Positions 45,701 to 56,859 of a DNA stretch of 64,000 nt are shown piece by piece (positions within the stretch are counted from its first letter, which is position 1; each line of letters begins with the position of its first letter). The notes beneath the pieces were generated by a model that was not told the DNA's origin, did not search any database, and was given only the letters and a program-made list of their open reading frames with translations. The DNA comes from Dysidea avara (taxonomy: Eukaryota > Porifera > Demospongiae > Dictyoceratida > Dysideidae), in assembly GCF_963678975.1 (NCBI RefSeq), contig NC_089273.1, positions 33,728,973-33,792,972 of the forward strand, written 5' to 3'. The position numbers were made by a program, and so were the translations under genes.

Positions 45701-46870
45701 AGCTGATGTCTCGACAAGGTCACTAGTTTGTAGCTGAGCTCTCTACATGGTGGTTATTTTGTAACTGAACTCTCTACAAGGTGACCTCTTCTAGCTGATC
45801 TTTCTACAGGGTGATTTTTTTGAAGCTGAACTCTCTACAAGGTAACTTCTTCTAGCTGATCTCTCTACAGGGAGATTTGTTTGTAGCTGAACTCTCTATA
45901 AGGTGATTTGTTTGTAGTTGATCTCTCTGCAGGTTGATTTGTTTTAGCTGAACTCTCTACAGGCTGATTTGTTTGTAGCCGATCTCTCTACAGGGCAATT
46001 TGTTTGTAGCTGATCTCTCTACAGGGTGATTTTTTGTAGCTGACCTCTCTTCAGGGTGATTTGTTTCTAGCTGATCTCTCTACAGGGTGATTTTTTGTAG
46101 CTGACCTCTCTTCAGGGTGATTTGTTTCTAGCTGATTGCTCTACAGGTTGATTTGCTTGTAGATGAACTCTCTACAAGGTAATTTGCTTGTAGCTGAACT
46201 CCTTACTTTGTGTCTAGTTTGTAGCTGATCTCTCTACAGGGTGATTTGTTTGTAGCTGAACTCCTTACATTGTGTGTAGTTTCTAGCTGATCTCTCTACA
46301 GGGTGATTTGTTTGTAGCTGATCTGTCTACAAGTTGATTTGTGTGTATATAGATGATCTCTCTGCAGGTTGATTTGTTTTAGCTGAACTCTCTACAGGGT
46401 GATTGCTTGTAGCTGAACTCCTTACATTGTGTCTAGTTTCTAGCTGATGTCTCTACAGGGTGATTTTTGTAGCTGAACTCTCTTCAGGGTGATTCGTTTC
46501 TAGCTGATCTCTCTACAGGTAGATTTGTGTTGATTTGTTCATTGCTGATCGCTCTAAAGGTAATTGATTTGTTGCAGTTGAACACCCTGCAAAGTGATTT
46601 GTTTGTAGCTGATCACTCTAAAGGGTAATTTGTTTGTAGCTGAACTCTCTCCACAGTGACTTGTGTGTAGCAGAATTCTGTGTAACTGAATTCTCTAGAG
46701 AGTGACTTAATTGTAGCTGAATTCTCTACACAGTGCATGACTTGTTTATAGCTGAACTTTCTTCAGTGTGACTTGTAATGTTCTGAATCTCTATAGTGGT
46801 ATATTTGCTTAACTCTCCACATGGTGACTGTCTTCTTGCTGAACTGTCTATAAGATTAACTGTTTGCAGC
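42783..46870 (+). repeat. Satellite array S4 with higher-order repeats
   Basis: About 4.1 kb, ~134 monomers of 30-31 bp. Higher-order units are visible: a ~367-bp block (12 monomers) is repeated with few differences at 44181, 44549 and the start of a third at 44916, and a ~455-bp block (15 monomers) at about 45012 and 45466. These recent local duplications show the array is still homogenising. The last ~200 bp are degenerate monomers leading into the end module. Confidence 0.92.
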
Positions 46871-47587
46871 TGAACTCCCTACAGAATAACTTGTGATGTA
46901 ATAAAATTCTATAATGGAGTAAATAAATTCGCCGAATGCTCTATTAGGGTGACTGTTCTATTAGAGTATATCGATCTTGCATTTGCTACATGGAGTTGGC
47001 TTTCGAATCATAACTCAGTGGTTTGTAATCCGATTCTTCTGTACTACTGCAAGGACTTTCTATGAAGATTATTCCAGCTATACACCGATTTTCAGCTCAT
47101 TGCTCTAAGCGGTTTGCCTAGTAGGCGTGAAAACTAATACTTTTTTATTCATAAAAATCGATCGCGTAATTGTGACACAGGTTGGGTTTTGTGTCATATC
47201 TCCGTGGTCTTTATCTCGATTCCTTTCAAACCACCAAAAGGCACTCCTACGATGGTTACTGCATCTACATAGCAATTTTCAACTCATTCCATGAAGCGGT
47301 TTACCCTGTAGGCGTGACAACAAATCGATCTTGTTTTACGCGAATAATCGGTCATAACTCCTGAACCATTCATCGGATTTGTACCAAAGTTGATGCTAGG
47401 ATTCGCCTTTGGACTCCCTTTCTGTGTGCCAAATTTCAATGCGATCGGAGTACGCGTTTGCTTGTTATAGCAATTTTTGCAAGTGTGCGAAAAGACGTAG
47501 AAGAAGAAAAAACAACGAAACTTTGTCTTGATCACGGTGTGGCGCGCCGGCTTCTTGGGCCGCACGACACACTACCGTGTGTCTTGA
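46871..47587 (+). repeat. Conserved end module of the composite element
   Basis: Starts with ATAATGGAGTAAATAAATT, then GACTGTTCTATTAGAGTATA, then two degenerate ~190-bp direct units each ending GGTTTRCC..GTAGGCGTG, then the terminal GGCTTCTTGGGCCGCAC and hairpin. Compared with 50746-51553 it lacks ~150 bp near 47530. A 60-codon ORF (47182-47364) occurs in both copies but is not clearly coding. Confidence 0.85.
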
Positions 47588-48068
47588 TGTTATTGTTAAA
47601 GTGTTAATGAGAACTATGCGATGCTGCTAGTTTTTAAGTGTGTGAGCATCTTCATAAATGCCACATAAGTTTAATTCTCAATAAAGCAATGTGTATAGAT
47701 TCTCTGATAGTAATAAATAGTTTGAGTTTGGCCGCCTTTCCTGTATACAGCAATGCTACGTGTAAAGGAAAGGTGGCCAAACTCAAACTATTTATTACTA
47801 TCAGAGAATCTATACACATTGCTTTATTGAGAATTAAACTTATGTGATTTTATGAAGATGCGCACACACTTAAAAACTAGCAGCATCACATAGTTCTCAT
47901 TAACACTTTGACAATAACATCGTATTATCTGATTAGCTAATATTAATTTTACAACTTGCACACCTCGCACATGGCTGCATTATGATATCATTACTTTTTG
48001 TCGTAGTTAACTCTGCTTTACTTGGACGCGCACTTTTTTTACAGCTATAAGCTGTTTTTGGATGGGAT

Positions 48069-50745
48069 ATTTATTACAGAACTGTCCATGATGATTTCTT
48101 TGTAACTGAACACTCTACAAGGTAACTTCTTCTAGTTGATCTCTCTACAGGGTGATTTGTTTGTAGCTGATCTCTCTACAAGTTGATTTGTGTGTATATA
48201 GCTGATCTCTCTGCAGGTTGATTAATTTGCAGCCGATCTCTCTACAGTGTAATTTGTTTGTAGCTGAACTGTCTATAAGGTGATTTGTTTGTAGCTGATC
48301 ATCTCTCTGCAGGTTGATTTGTTTTAGCTGAACTCTCTATAGGGTGATTTACTTGTAGCTGAACTCCTTACATTGTGTCTAGTTTCTAGCTGATCTCTCT
48401 ACATGGTGATTTGTTTGTAGCTGATCTCTCTACAAGTTGATTTGTGTGTAGCTGATCTTTCTACAGGTTGATTTGTTTGTAGCCGATCTCTCTACAGGGT
48501 AATTTGTTTGTAGCTGAACTCTGTACAAGGTGCTTTTTTGTAGGTGATCTCACTGCAGGTTGATTTGTTTGTAGCTGAACTCACTAAAGGGTGATTTGCT
48601 TGTAGCTGAACTGTTTACATTGTGTCTAGTTTCTAGCTGATGTCTCTACAGGGTGATTTGTTTGTAGCTAATCTCTCTACAAGTTGATTTGAATGTAGCT
48701 GATCTCTCTGCAGGTTGATTAATTTGTAGCCGATCTCTCTACAGGGTAATTTGTTTGTAGCTGAACTCCTTACACTGTGTCTAGTTTTTAGCTGATCTCT
48801 CTACAGGTTGATTTGTTTGTAGCCGATCTCTCTACAGGGTAATTTGTTTGTAGCTGAACTCTCTATAAGGTGATTTGTTTGCAGCTGAACTCTCTACATG
48901 GTGGTTTCTTTGTTGCTGAACTCTCTACAGGGTGTTTTGCATGTAACTGAACTCTCTGCAGGGTGATTTGTTTGTAGCTGGCTGATCTCTCTACAAGTTG
49001 ATTTGTTTGTTGCTGATCACGCTAAAAGTTGATTTGTTTGTAGCTGAACTCTCTGCAAAGTGTTTTGTTTGTAGCTGACCTCTCTTCAGGGTGATTTGTT
49101 TCTAGCTGATTGCTCTACAGGTTGATTTGTTTGTAGATGAACTCTCTACAGGGTAATTTGCTTGTAGCTGAACTCCTTACATTGTGTCTAGTTTGTAGCT
49201 GATCTCTCTACAGGGTGATTTGTTTGTAGCTGATCTCTATACAAGTTGATTTGTGTGTAGCTGATCTCTCTGCAGGGTGATTTGTTTGTAGCCGATCTCT
49301 CTACAAGGTAATTTGTTTGCAACTGAACTATCTTTAAGGTGATTTGTTTGTAGCTGATCTCTCTGCAGGTTGATTTGTTTTAGCTGAACTCTCTACAGGG
49401 TGATTTGTTTCTAGCTTATGTCTCTACAGGTTGATTTGTGTGTAACTGATCTCTCTACAAGCTGGTTTGTTTGTAGCTGATCTCTCCGCAGGTTGATTTG
49501 TTTCTAGATGATCTGATCTCTCTACAGGTAGATTTGTTTGTTGCCGATCGCTCTAAAGGTTGATTTGTTTGTAGCTGAACTCTCTGCAAAGTGTTTTGTT
49601 TGTAGTTGATCTCTCTACAAGATGATTTTTTGTAGCTGACCTCTCTTCAGGGTGATTTGTTTCTAGCTGATCGCTCTACAGGTTGGCTTGTTTGTAGCTG
49701 AACTCTCTACAGGGTGATTGCTTGTAGCTGAACCCCTTACATTGTGTCTAGTTTCTAGCTGATCTCTCTACAGGTTGATTTGTTTGTAGCTGATCTCTCT
49801 ACAAGTTGATTTGTGTGTAGCTGATCTCTCTGCAGGTTGATTTGTTTTAGCTGAACTCTCTACAGGGTGATTTGCTTGTAGCTGAACTCCTTACATTGTG
49901 TCTAGTTTCTAGCTGATCTCTCTACAGGGTAATTTGTTTGTAGCTGAACTCTCTATAAGGTGATTTGTTGTAGCTGATCTCTCTGCAAGTTGATTTGTTT
50001 TAGCTGAACTCTCTACAGGGTGATTGCTTGTAGCTGAACTCCTTACATTGTGTCTAGTTTCTAGCTGATGTCTCTACAGGGTGATTTTTTATAGCTGATC
50101 TCTCTACAAGTTGATTTGTGTGTAGCTGATCTCTCTAAAGGGTAATTTGTTTGTAGCTGAACTCTCTATAAGGTGATTTGTTGTAGCTGATCTCTCTGCA
50201 AGTTGATTTGTTTTAGCTGAACTCTCTACAGGGTGATTGCTTGTAGCTGAACTCCTTACATTGTATCTAGTTTCTAGTTGATGTCTCTACAGGGTGATTT
50301 TTTGTAGCTGAACTCTCTACAGGGTGATTTGTTTCTAGTTTATCTCTCTACAGGTAGATTTGTGTTGATTTTTTCATTGCTGATCGCTCTAAAGGTTGAT
50401 TTGTTGTAGCTGAACACTCTTCAAAGTGTTTTATTTGTAGCTGATCTCTCTACAGGGTAATTTGTTTGTAGCTGAACTCTCTCCACAGTGACTTGTGTGT
50501 AGCTGAATTCTGTGTAGCTGAATTCTCTAGAGAGTGACTTAATTGTAGCTGAATTCTCTACAGGGTGCATTACTTGTTTATAGCTGAACTTTCTTCAGTG
50601 TGATTTGTAATGTTCTGAATCTCTATAGTGATATATTTGCTTAACTCTCCACATGGTGACTTGCTTCTTGCTGAACTGTCTATAAGATTAACTGTTTGAA
50701 CTCCCTACAGAATAACTTGTGATGTAATAAAATTCTATAATGGAG
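48069..50745 (+). repeat. Satellite array S5
   Basis: About 2.7 kb, ~88 monomers. It is richer than S4 in the variants CTTACATTGTGTCTAGTTT and CAGGTTGATTTGTTT. It begins directly at the end of the second foldback (ATTTATTACAGAACT), the point reached by the AG-rich block in other copies, so this composite copy lost its left part. Confidence 0.92.
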
Positions 50746-51553
50746 TAAATAAATTATAGCCGAATGCTCTATTAGGGTGACTGTTCTATTAGAGTATCTC
50801 GATCTCGCATTTGCTACACGGAGTTCAGTGGTTTGTAATCCGATTCTTCTGTACTACTGCAAGGACTTTCTATGAAGATTATTCCAGCTATACACCGATT
50901 TTCAGCTCATTGCTCTAAGCGGTTTGCCTAGTAGGCGTGAAAACTAATACTTTTTCATTCATAAAAATCGATCGCGTAATTGTGACACAGGTTGGGTTTT
51001 GTGTCATATCTCCATGGTCTTTATCTCGCTTCCTTTCAAACCACCAAAAGGCACTCCTACGATGGTTACTCCATCTACATAGCAATTTTCAACTCATTCC
51101 ATGAAGCGGTTTACCCTGTAGGCGTGACAACAAATCGATCTTGTTTTACGCGAATAATCGGTCATAACTCCTGAATCATTCATCGGATTTGCACCAAAGT
51201 TGATGCTAGGATTCGCCGTTGGACTCCCTGTCTGTGTGACAAATTTCATGGTGATCGGAGTACGCGTTTGCTTGTTATAGCAATTTTTACAAGTGTGCGA
51301 AAAGACGAAGAAGAAAAAAAAACGAAACTTTGGCAGCTCGTATCTCGGAAATGGCTGGAGCGATTTCCTTCAAATTTGGAATGTAGACTCCCCTGGCTGG
51401 CTGACAACTTTGTCGCTAATTTGGTTCCACTCGGATAAGTGATCATTGAGATACAAAGGTGTGAAAATGGCGTTTTTGTTCTTCCTGTCTATATACTCAC
51501 GGGTGTGGCGCGTCGGCTTCTTGGGCCGCACGACACACTACCGTGTGTCTTGA
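50746..51553 (+). repeat. Conserved end module, longest copy, with terminal hairpin
   Basis: Same order as 46871-47587 plus the extra ~150 bp (ATCTCGGAAATGGCTGGAGC onward) also present, reversed, at 1690-1860. The hairpin is at 51532-51549 (GACACAC-TACC-GTGTGTC) and the end is TTGA at 51553. The module contains several spaced pieces with the pattern CATAACTC..ATCGGATTT, as if built from old ~190-bp units. Confidence 0.88.
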
Positions 51554-52270
51554 TATTTACTAGATTTCAAAGAAATTCTCAGTAACAGATGTGGTATCAT
51601 TCAATTCATATGTATAATGGCTGTAATGTGTAATGTTATGTTTACCATTAAATTTATTATTCTTGTGTACACTGTGTGGGCAATAACAATTGTGATTTAA
51701 TTTCTTGGTACTGTTGACATCAAGGTGTAAAGTCCTGTTTCGACATTTTATTATTTTATTATTATTATTAACACTTTACAGTGACCAGCACTGAAGGTCT
51801 ACAACAACATGTGCTGCAGCCTTAGGATTACCTAACCTATAGCTAGTTTCAAGGACTTAGACTTAATGACTTAGACTTAATGACTTATACAGTAGCTGTA
51901 CATCAACTCTCCCTGCATAGTGCAACAACAAGCTGATACCATTCAATATTTATGTGATGAGATCTACAAGAAATAAAGTTACTAACTATGCATGGGAGCA
52001 TGAACTTTGCATACATTTTCATGACTCATGGCCATGGGTGTTTATGATAATATAATTCTATGCCATCATTTAATGACCATCTGACTTTCAACTCATGTAC
52101 AGGTTACATAATGCAGATACTCTGTTCTTGCAAATTTGGGATGTAAATAATTATGTAATGGAATGTAGTTTGTGCACGCATGCTACTTAAATATTTCAGT
52201 ACAATCATGTTTTTGTTCCTTTTTTTTTGTCATGAATTTGTATTGTATATAAAAATTTATTGTAGTTAAC
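51554..52270 (+). repeat. Dispersed repeat R3, copy 1
   Basis: TTTCAAAGAAATTCTC, CAGATGTGGTATCATTCAAT, TTATTCTTGTGTACACTGTG and ACTGTTGACATCAAGGTG match 56870-57430 closely. Partial copies lie at 52410-52640, 53940-54250, 58840-59770 and 62790-63000. Non-coding, family unknown; copy 1 directly abuts the hairpin end at 51553. Confidence 0.75.
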
Positions 52271-52409
52271 CATGCATTGTATATCTTTTACCCTGGACAT
52301 GCCATAACCCTCAGACCTGATGCAATTTTAATTTAAAAACATAAGTATAATACTGAAGACCAGTAGTATGACAACATTGATTAGATTCCATCCAAAGAAA
52401 CTCTTGTGT

Positions 52410-52640
52410 TGCAGTGGCAGCTGCCACTCTGCTGTGGTATCATTAGTTGATGTGTACAATGGCATCAATGTGTACAATAATGAAATATGACATTCTTGTC
52501 AATATATAGCTACACTGTGTAGGAATATATACACTGTGTGGGTGATGGCAATTGTGTAATTTCTTGGTACTGTTGACAGTGGGGTGCTAAGTCCAGCTGG
52601 AGTATCAACTCTCTCTTTAAAGCATGCACATGCTACAGCA
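52410..52640 (+). repeat. Dispersed repeat R3, partial copy 2
   Basis: GCAGTGGCAGCTGCC, TGTGGTATCATTAGTTGATG and TTTCTTGGTACTGTTGACAG are shared with 58.85 and 56.9 kb. Confidence 0.65.
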
Positions 52641-52682
52641 TTCGGCCGGCTTTGGGGTATACAAACACAAAAAGAAGTAAAA

Positions 52683-52988
52683 TCTAATCCAAAACAGCCA
52701 AGCTGTAAAAAAAGTGTGCGGCCCTCAAAAATGCTGCAGTGAAAAAAGATGTGAAATCTAAAGTGGCGCCCAAGAAATGGCTGCGATGGTAGGTTAATGT
52801 TAAAAATTTTAATAACAACAATTTAGGTGAATTTGGTGCCGCTTAGTCTTGGCACTTAATTCACCTATTTTACCATCAACTTGCCATCACAGCCATTTCT
52901 TGGGTGCCACCTTTGTTTTCACATCTCTTTTCACTATAACCTTTTTGAGAGCCGCACTCTTTTTTACAGCTTTGCTGTTTTGGATTAG
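52683..52988. mobile_element. Foldback element copy F6
   Basis: TCTAATCC to GGATTAGA, ~306 bp, more diverged than F2-F5 and with part of the inner right arm missing. An inverted AG-rich block remnant precedes it (52642-52682) and a forward one follows (to 53144). Confidence 0.85.
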
Positions 52989-53144
52989 ATTTCACTTCTT
53001 TTTGCGTTTGTATACCTCAACCATAGGCCAACTTTGGGACTTTTTTAACCTACCTTTTTTTCTCTACCACAGGAAGAAGAAAAAGAGAAGAATATTTTAA
53101 ATACTTTAACTAATTCAGATTTTATCAGTTAATGAACTAATATA

Positions 53145-53420
53145 TCATGAACCACGATAGTGGTTCATAATGAAGATCAGGGCAAAAATTTTCAAAACTC
53201 TCTAATCGAAAGCATGCCAAAAGCAGCCTTCCAGGCTTTGGATGTGTTTCAAAAACCTTCCAGACCTTCCTCTGGTGTTGTAAAGACTGATCTGGAAGTA
53301 CAAAACATAAGGGAACTGGTTTTGGGAGTTTTCAAAATTTCCAAATTGCACCAATTCTCCATCTTCTTCTTATTTTGCACGTCTACAGCCCACAGGAAGT
53401 AGATATCAGCACTAAAAATG
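53145..53420 (-). repeat. Hairpin-ended module, variant 3
   Basis: Starts TCAT followed by a perfect stem-loop (GAACCAC-GATA-GTGGTTC at 53149-53166). It abuts the AG-rich block at the same place as variant 2 at 22945. Downstream sequence is unrelated to the other two modules. An 80-codon ORF (53160-53402) has no motif. Confidence 0.6.
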
Positions 53421-53939
53421 TGTGATGCAATTTAAAATCAGATCTATGTGGTATTAAAATCTTTGCTTTCTAAGACAATTATGAGATATAGAACAAGAGT
53501 CATGGCTTTGAGACGCCATTCACTCGCAAAGTCATAAAAGCAAAGGTACAGCAGTTTATAAAATGCTATTTGAAGAAATGTACGATACTAAAACTCATTA
53601 AGACGCATAACCTAAAAATTAAACAAATGCTACTCACTGAAACTGAAATCTGCTAGAAACAAGCACACAAAGTTTTCCTATATCTTCAAATTTTTGTGAC
53701 TAAGAAATTGTGATGCTGGCTCATTATTTATAGTATCTTCACTTTCCCAACCTCTTTAGGTAACTTTTATAAAACTTTATATACCTCAACAGTTTGTAAA
53801 ACAATGGAGCTAACATGCAGATACAACATCAAGTGGTTTTGATAATTGCATCAAAAAACTTTGCAACAATGAGAAGAATGAACTTCTTATTGCACAAATT
53901 TTGTTTGTCACAACCAATAATTGTTAATTCAGTGTACAT

Positions 53940-54250
53940 TCGATAATGGTTCTGATATCATCTTTCGATATGTATAGAGTACAATGCATGTTTATTCTTA
54001 AACTTAATGTTCTTGTATCCACTGTGTGGGTGACATGAGCTGTGACATAATTTCTTGTTAATCATGAAATTCATAGGCTGGTAGTGATGTCATGGTCTGA
54101 TACAGATGGAGTTACCTTGCAATGTTTATGCAGCAGTTCAACACCAGCTGTAATGGTAGGCTTGGTAGCATTACAATGAAATGACCAATTCTTACCAAAG
54201 TGAACCATGAAGTGAGACTACCAGTAACAAGTAAGGTATAGCACTGTTAG
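53940..54250 (+). repeat. Dispersed repeat R3, partial copy 3
   Basis: CTTAATGTTCTTGTATCCAC, TGTGTGGGTGACATGAGC and a downstream part matching the same order as other R3 copies. Diverged. Confidence 0.55.
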
Positions 54251-54339
54251 GAGGGATTTCTAGACGACAAAATATTATTTGGGTAGAAGTGATTTGCAAT
54301 AATCTTGCAAGCCTACTTCTGATGGGGTTAGCAGTGTGG

Positions 54340-54560
54340 GAACTAGCACACAAGCTGAATTAGCAACTATTCGGAGCAACAAGATCTTATTCTGGTTGGA
54401 AGGTTGGGATGAGCTACATAATACGTTCAAAAAGCATTCACTGTTAACTGAATTACTTACTGGTGAAGCCATTCCTCATGCTATGATTGCAACATCAATG
54501 ACACCATCCGCCACAGCTAGTTTAAAGGGATACAAGTTTTTTTGCATAATCTCAAACTAC
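54340..54560 (+). pseudogene. NACHT (NLR-type) NTPase fragment
   Basis: In the frame of 54336-54563 the residues KILFWLEGWDEL followed by LLTELLTGEAIPHAMI resemble the Walker B region of NACHT domains in NLR-type immune receptors (hydrophobic stretch, G/D-W-D-E-L, then a conserved helix and the sensor strand). The usual DGWDEL is EGWDEL here and the sensor arginine of TSRP is replaced (TSMTPSATASL). No Walker A motif, death-fold or LRR is visible nearby. It is a lone, decayed piece of a host-type gene, perhaps one exon fragment left by duplication. NLR genes are strongly expanded in sponges, which fits the inferred host. Confidence 0.6.
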
Positions 54561-54749
54561 TAGGCTTTAATGAAACTCAGACCAAAATTAATTTTGTGTA
54601 AAGGATTTATAATTTACTTTTCACAGAAATATGAGTAGAATACTTTATCTCAGTCTTTTATGACGAAGCTGAATAGTGTCCATGCATTAGCTAAGTTAGC
54701 TGTAGTTCTCTCAATTAGTGCAGAAACATAATATTTGGGATATGATATA

Positions 54750-54981
54750 TGTGACCAAATTTGACAAAACAAGGCTTCCACACACTTTATGACTTTGAAG
54801 TTCCATAACTCAATGTAGGAGTATGTCATTAGTTTCAAATTTTGACCTGTTATTGTACAATGCTATGGAAGGACTGTGTGAAAATGTTAGGCCAATAGCT
54901 TGCTGAGTAGTCAAGTTACAGCTGGTGAAAGTCAGAAAATTGTATGTGTGTGGAAGCCTTGTTTTGTCAAATTCGGTCACA
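54750..54981. mobile_element. TA-flanked MITE with ~38-bp ends
   Basis: TGTGACCAAATTTGACAAAA then CAAGGCTTCCACACAC at the left, with the inverted counterpart ending at 54981. TA at 54748-54749 and 54982-54983. 232 bp. Related ends occur at 42683 and 63269-63914. Confidence 0.88.
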
Positions 54982-55002
54982 TATGATCTATTGTGGGTAT
55001 TC

Positions 55003-55438
55003 CAATGGAGGATCTAGGATGGGGCATTTGGGACAAATGCCCCCCCCCCCCCCCCCCCCCACCTTGTGGAGGAGCCATACTTCTGATTATAAGGCCAAGA
55101 TCACTTAGGAAAATATGCACATTTTTTAAAGTCAAGCTACAAGCTAGCTGTTACAGTGAAAGTCACACAGCATCTTCATGTGTATTAAGCACCTCTAAAA
55201 TAATCATCGTATTGCTGTTGTTTAAGACATTCAGAACCTTTAAAACAGTTTTTAAGGCTTCACATCCATCTGCACAGGCCAAAATGTCAAAAATCAACAG
55301 TGAGACACTACTAAGAGGTGATTATTTGCTGCTTCAAAAAATGCAGCAACTAACAAGAGAACCAGTCTAGCTCTCCCCAACCACCTATAACTTAGCCTAT
55401 TTGTGCCCCTTCCCTTGCTAGCTCCTGGATCCGCCCTG
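55003..55438. mobile_element. hAT-type MITE with 5-bp duplication
   Basis: Left end CAATGGAGGATCTAGG, right end (complement) CAGGGCGGATCCAGG, flanked by TATTC at 54998-55002 and 55439-55443. 436 bp. Contains a run of ~21 C at about 55040. Same family type as the shell at 14340-18156. Confidence 0.75.
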
Positions 55439-55443
55439 TATTC

Positions 55444-56402
55444 AATGCAGGAATAATGAAATTTAAAAGAGTTAATTTGTATTGTAGACATCCTGCAATA
55501 GTAGATAAACTCACACAGAACATGATAACTCTACCTGTTCAAGCACACAAGGAATTGGTTGATGTCATTGGGTCAAGGTTCAAAGTACACATAGTGATAC
55601 TACTCTTTCTTCACTGCTTTGTTCCAATGAACAAGTTTCTCTTTTGAACCATTGATATTATATCACTCACTTCAATAACATCTATATATTTTATTAAATG
55701 GAGACTATATAATTTACCAAATATCAGCATACTGGACCGTTACCTTTTACGTCTTAAACCTGCGTACATATTTTCCCTTGAGCACACTGTGACAATCACA
55801 ATTGATTGCTCAATAAATATATATAAAGAACTTTACGTGGGAGGTTCAAAGCAAAAAAGTGTTCTATATTCGCCATAAAGGCACAAGTGTTCTATATTGG
55901 GCAGTTATAGAACACTTTAGTAGTCCACAGTTCTTTATCAGGTAGTTATAGAACTGCTAGGTCTATTTTGTAGGCTGATAGCCTACTTTGAGTGAGTAAT
56001 CACTCATTTTGGTCAGTACAACTAATCAACCAAGCCAGTGTAGGGTGATAGCCTGACTGTGATGGCTGACCAGTCAACCCAACCAGTAAGATGAAAATCA
56101 CTGGATTGTATTTATAGACACACTTGAAGATTTCGATGATGGTTTCTTGTGGTCAGCAGCAGTGAACGTTCTTAGTACGTTTTGCTCACATAAACGGACG
56201 AGTCCTAGGAATATCACGGAAATATGCTTATTAATATACCACAATCAAAACTTTACGTATTGAGAAGACGGACTAGACTCACAAAACGACTAATGAAGGA
56301 AACACAGGCGCAATGCTTATTCTCCTATGATAATACCCCTCCGTGAGTTTATAATTGTTTCGTGTGTCTTGTGTGTACCTCAAGTTGACAGTTCTCTATA
56401 CC
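55444..56402. other. Non-coding stretch with short inverted pieces
   Basis: AAGTGTTCTATATT and AGTTATAGAACACTTT near 55855-55920 are inverted, a probable small MITE remnant. No gene. Confidence 0.45.
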
Positions 56403-56566
56403 AGATAAAGCACTGCCTTTCGCTCGTGCTATACGTGAAATATAGCACTCAAAGAGTGGTCTCGAGACGAAATATAGCACTCGGCTTCGCCTCGTGCTAT
56501 ATTTGTCTCTCGCCCACTCTTTTCATGCTATATTTCCCGTATAGCACTCGCGGCAGTGCTTTATCT
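56403..56566. repeat. Palindromic element (~164 bp)
   Basis: AGATAAAGCACTGCC at the left and GGCAGTGCTTTATCT at the right, with inner inverted blocks ATATAGCAC and GAGTGG. Centre GGCTTCGCC. Long-hairpin MITE. Confidence 0.8.
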
Positions 56567-56859
56567 AGTACTTATAGGTGTGTACAACAGAAAACAAGCA
56601 CTCATGGCTGTATCTCATGTTGTATGTCCTTGTCATAGGTGTAGTTCCACCCCAATTACCCCTTTGTTAATTAATTAGTTTACTTGTAATTTTTAGTTGC
56701 TCCCTTGTAATCTTAACTTATAATTGGGTGCTGATAGCTCTTATCAGCACACCAGCTGCTGTATTTTATAGTCTAGTTTAGTTTTATACCAACCCCCCAG
56801 TTTGTATCCATGTCTTTCAGCAGCAAAATCACAATAATAATAATAATAATAATCTAATT

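Larger units (their letters stand above)
42196..47587 (+). mobile_element. Satellite-bearing composite element, both ends defined
   Basis: The right arm of the surrounding foldback gives the uninterrupted site (ATAATACGATGTTATTGT), so the inserted DNA runs from TCTAATCC at 42196 to GTGTGTCTTGA at 47587, between A and T, without target duplication. Parts in order: foldback F5 (to 42514), AG-rich block with a GCCGGC hairpin (to about 42670), a short MITE-end fragment (about 42683-42780), satellite S4, a transition with the CTCTATTAGAG motif, a conserved ~640 bp module and a terminal hairpin at 47566-47583. TC start, A/T site and 3' hairpin resemble Helitron/Helentron elements, but the end reads TTGA and not CTRR. 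No Rep-helicase. Confidence 0.72.
42047..48068. mobile_element. Second foldback family, split by the composite element
   Basis: Outer ends ATCCCATCCAAAAACAGC and the complement GGATGGGAT. Left arm outer part 42047-42195; the rest (47588-48068) contains the inner left arm, a ~14-bp loop near 47758 and the whole right arm. Without the 5.39 kb insertion it is ~630 bp. Its ends resemble the TCTAATCCAAAACAGCC foldbacks (both also share CTGTAAAAAAAGTGCG), so the two families are related. No target duplication found. Confidence 0.85.

Noticed and set aside
47182-47364. Conserved 60-codon ORF shared with 50992-51174
   Set aside because: The whole module is conserved at DNA level, the frame has no motif, and the reversed copy at 2.0 kb does not keep it convincingly.
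55039-55060. Run of ~21 C as a regulatory or quadruplex element
   Set aside because: Homopolymer inside a hAT-type MITE; length may be a sequencing artefact.
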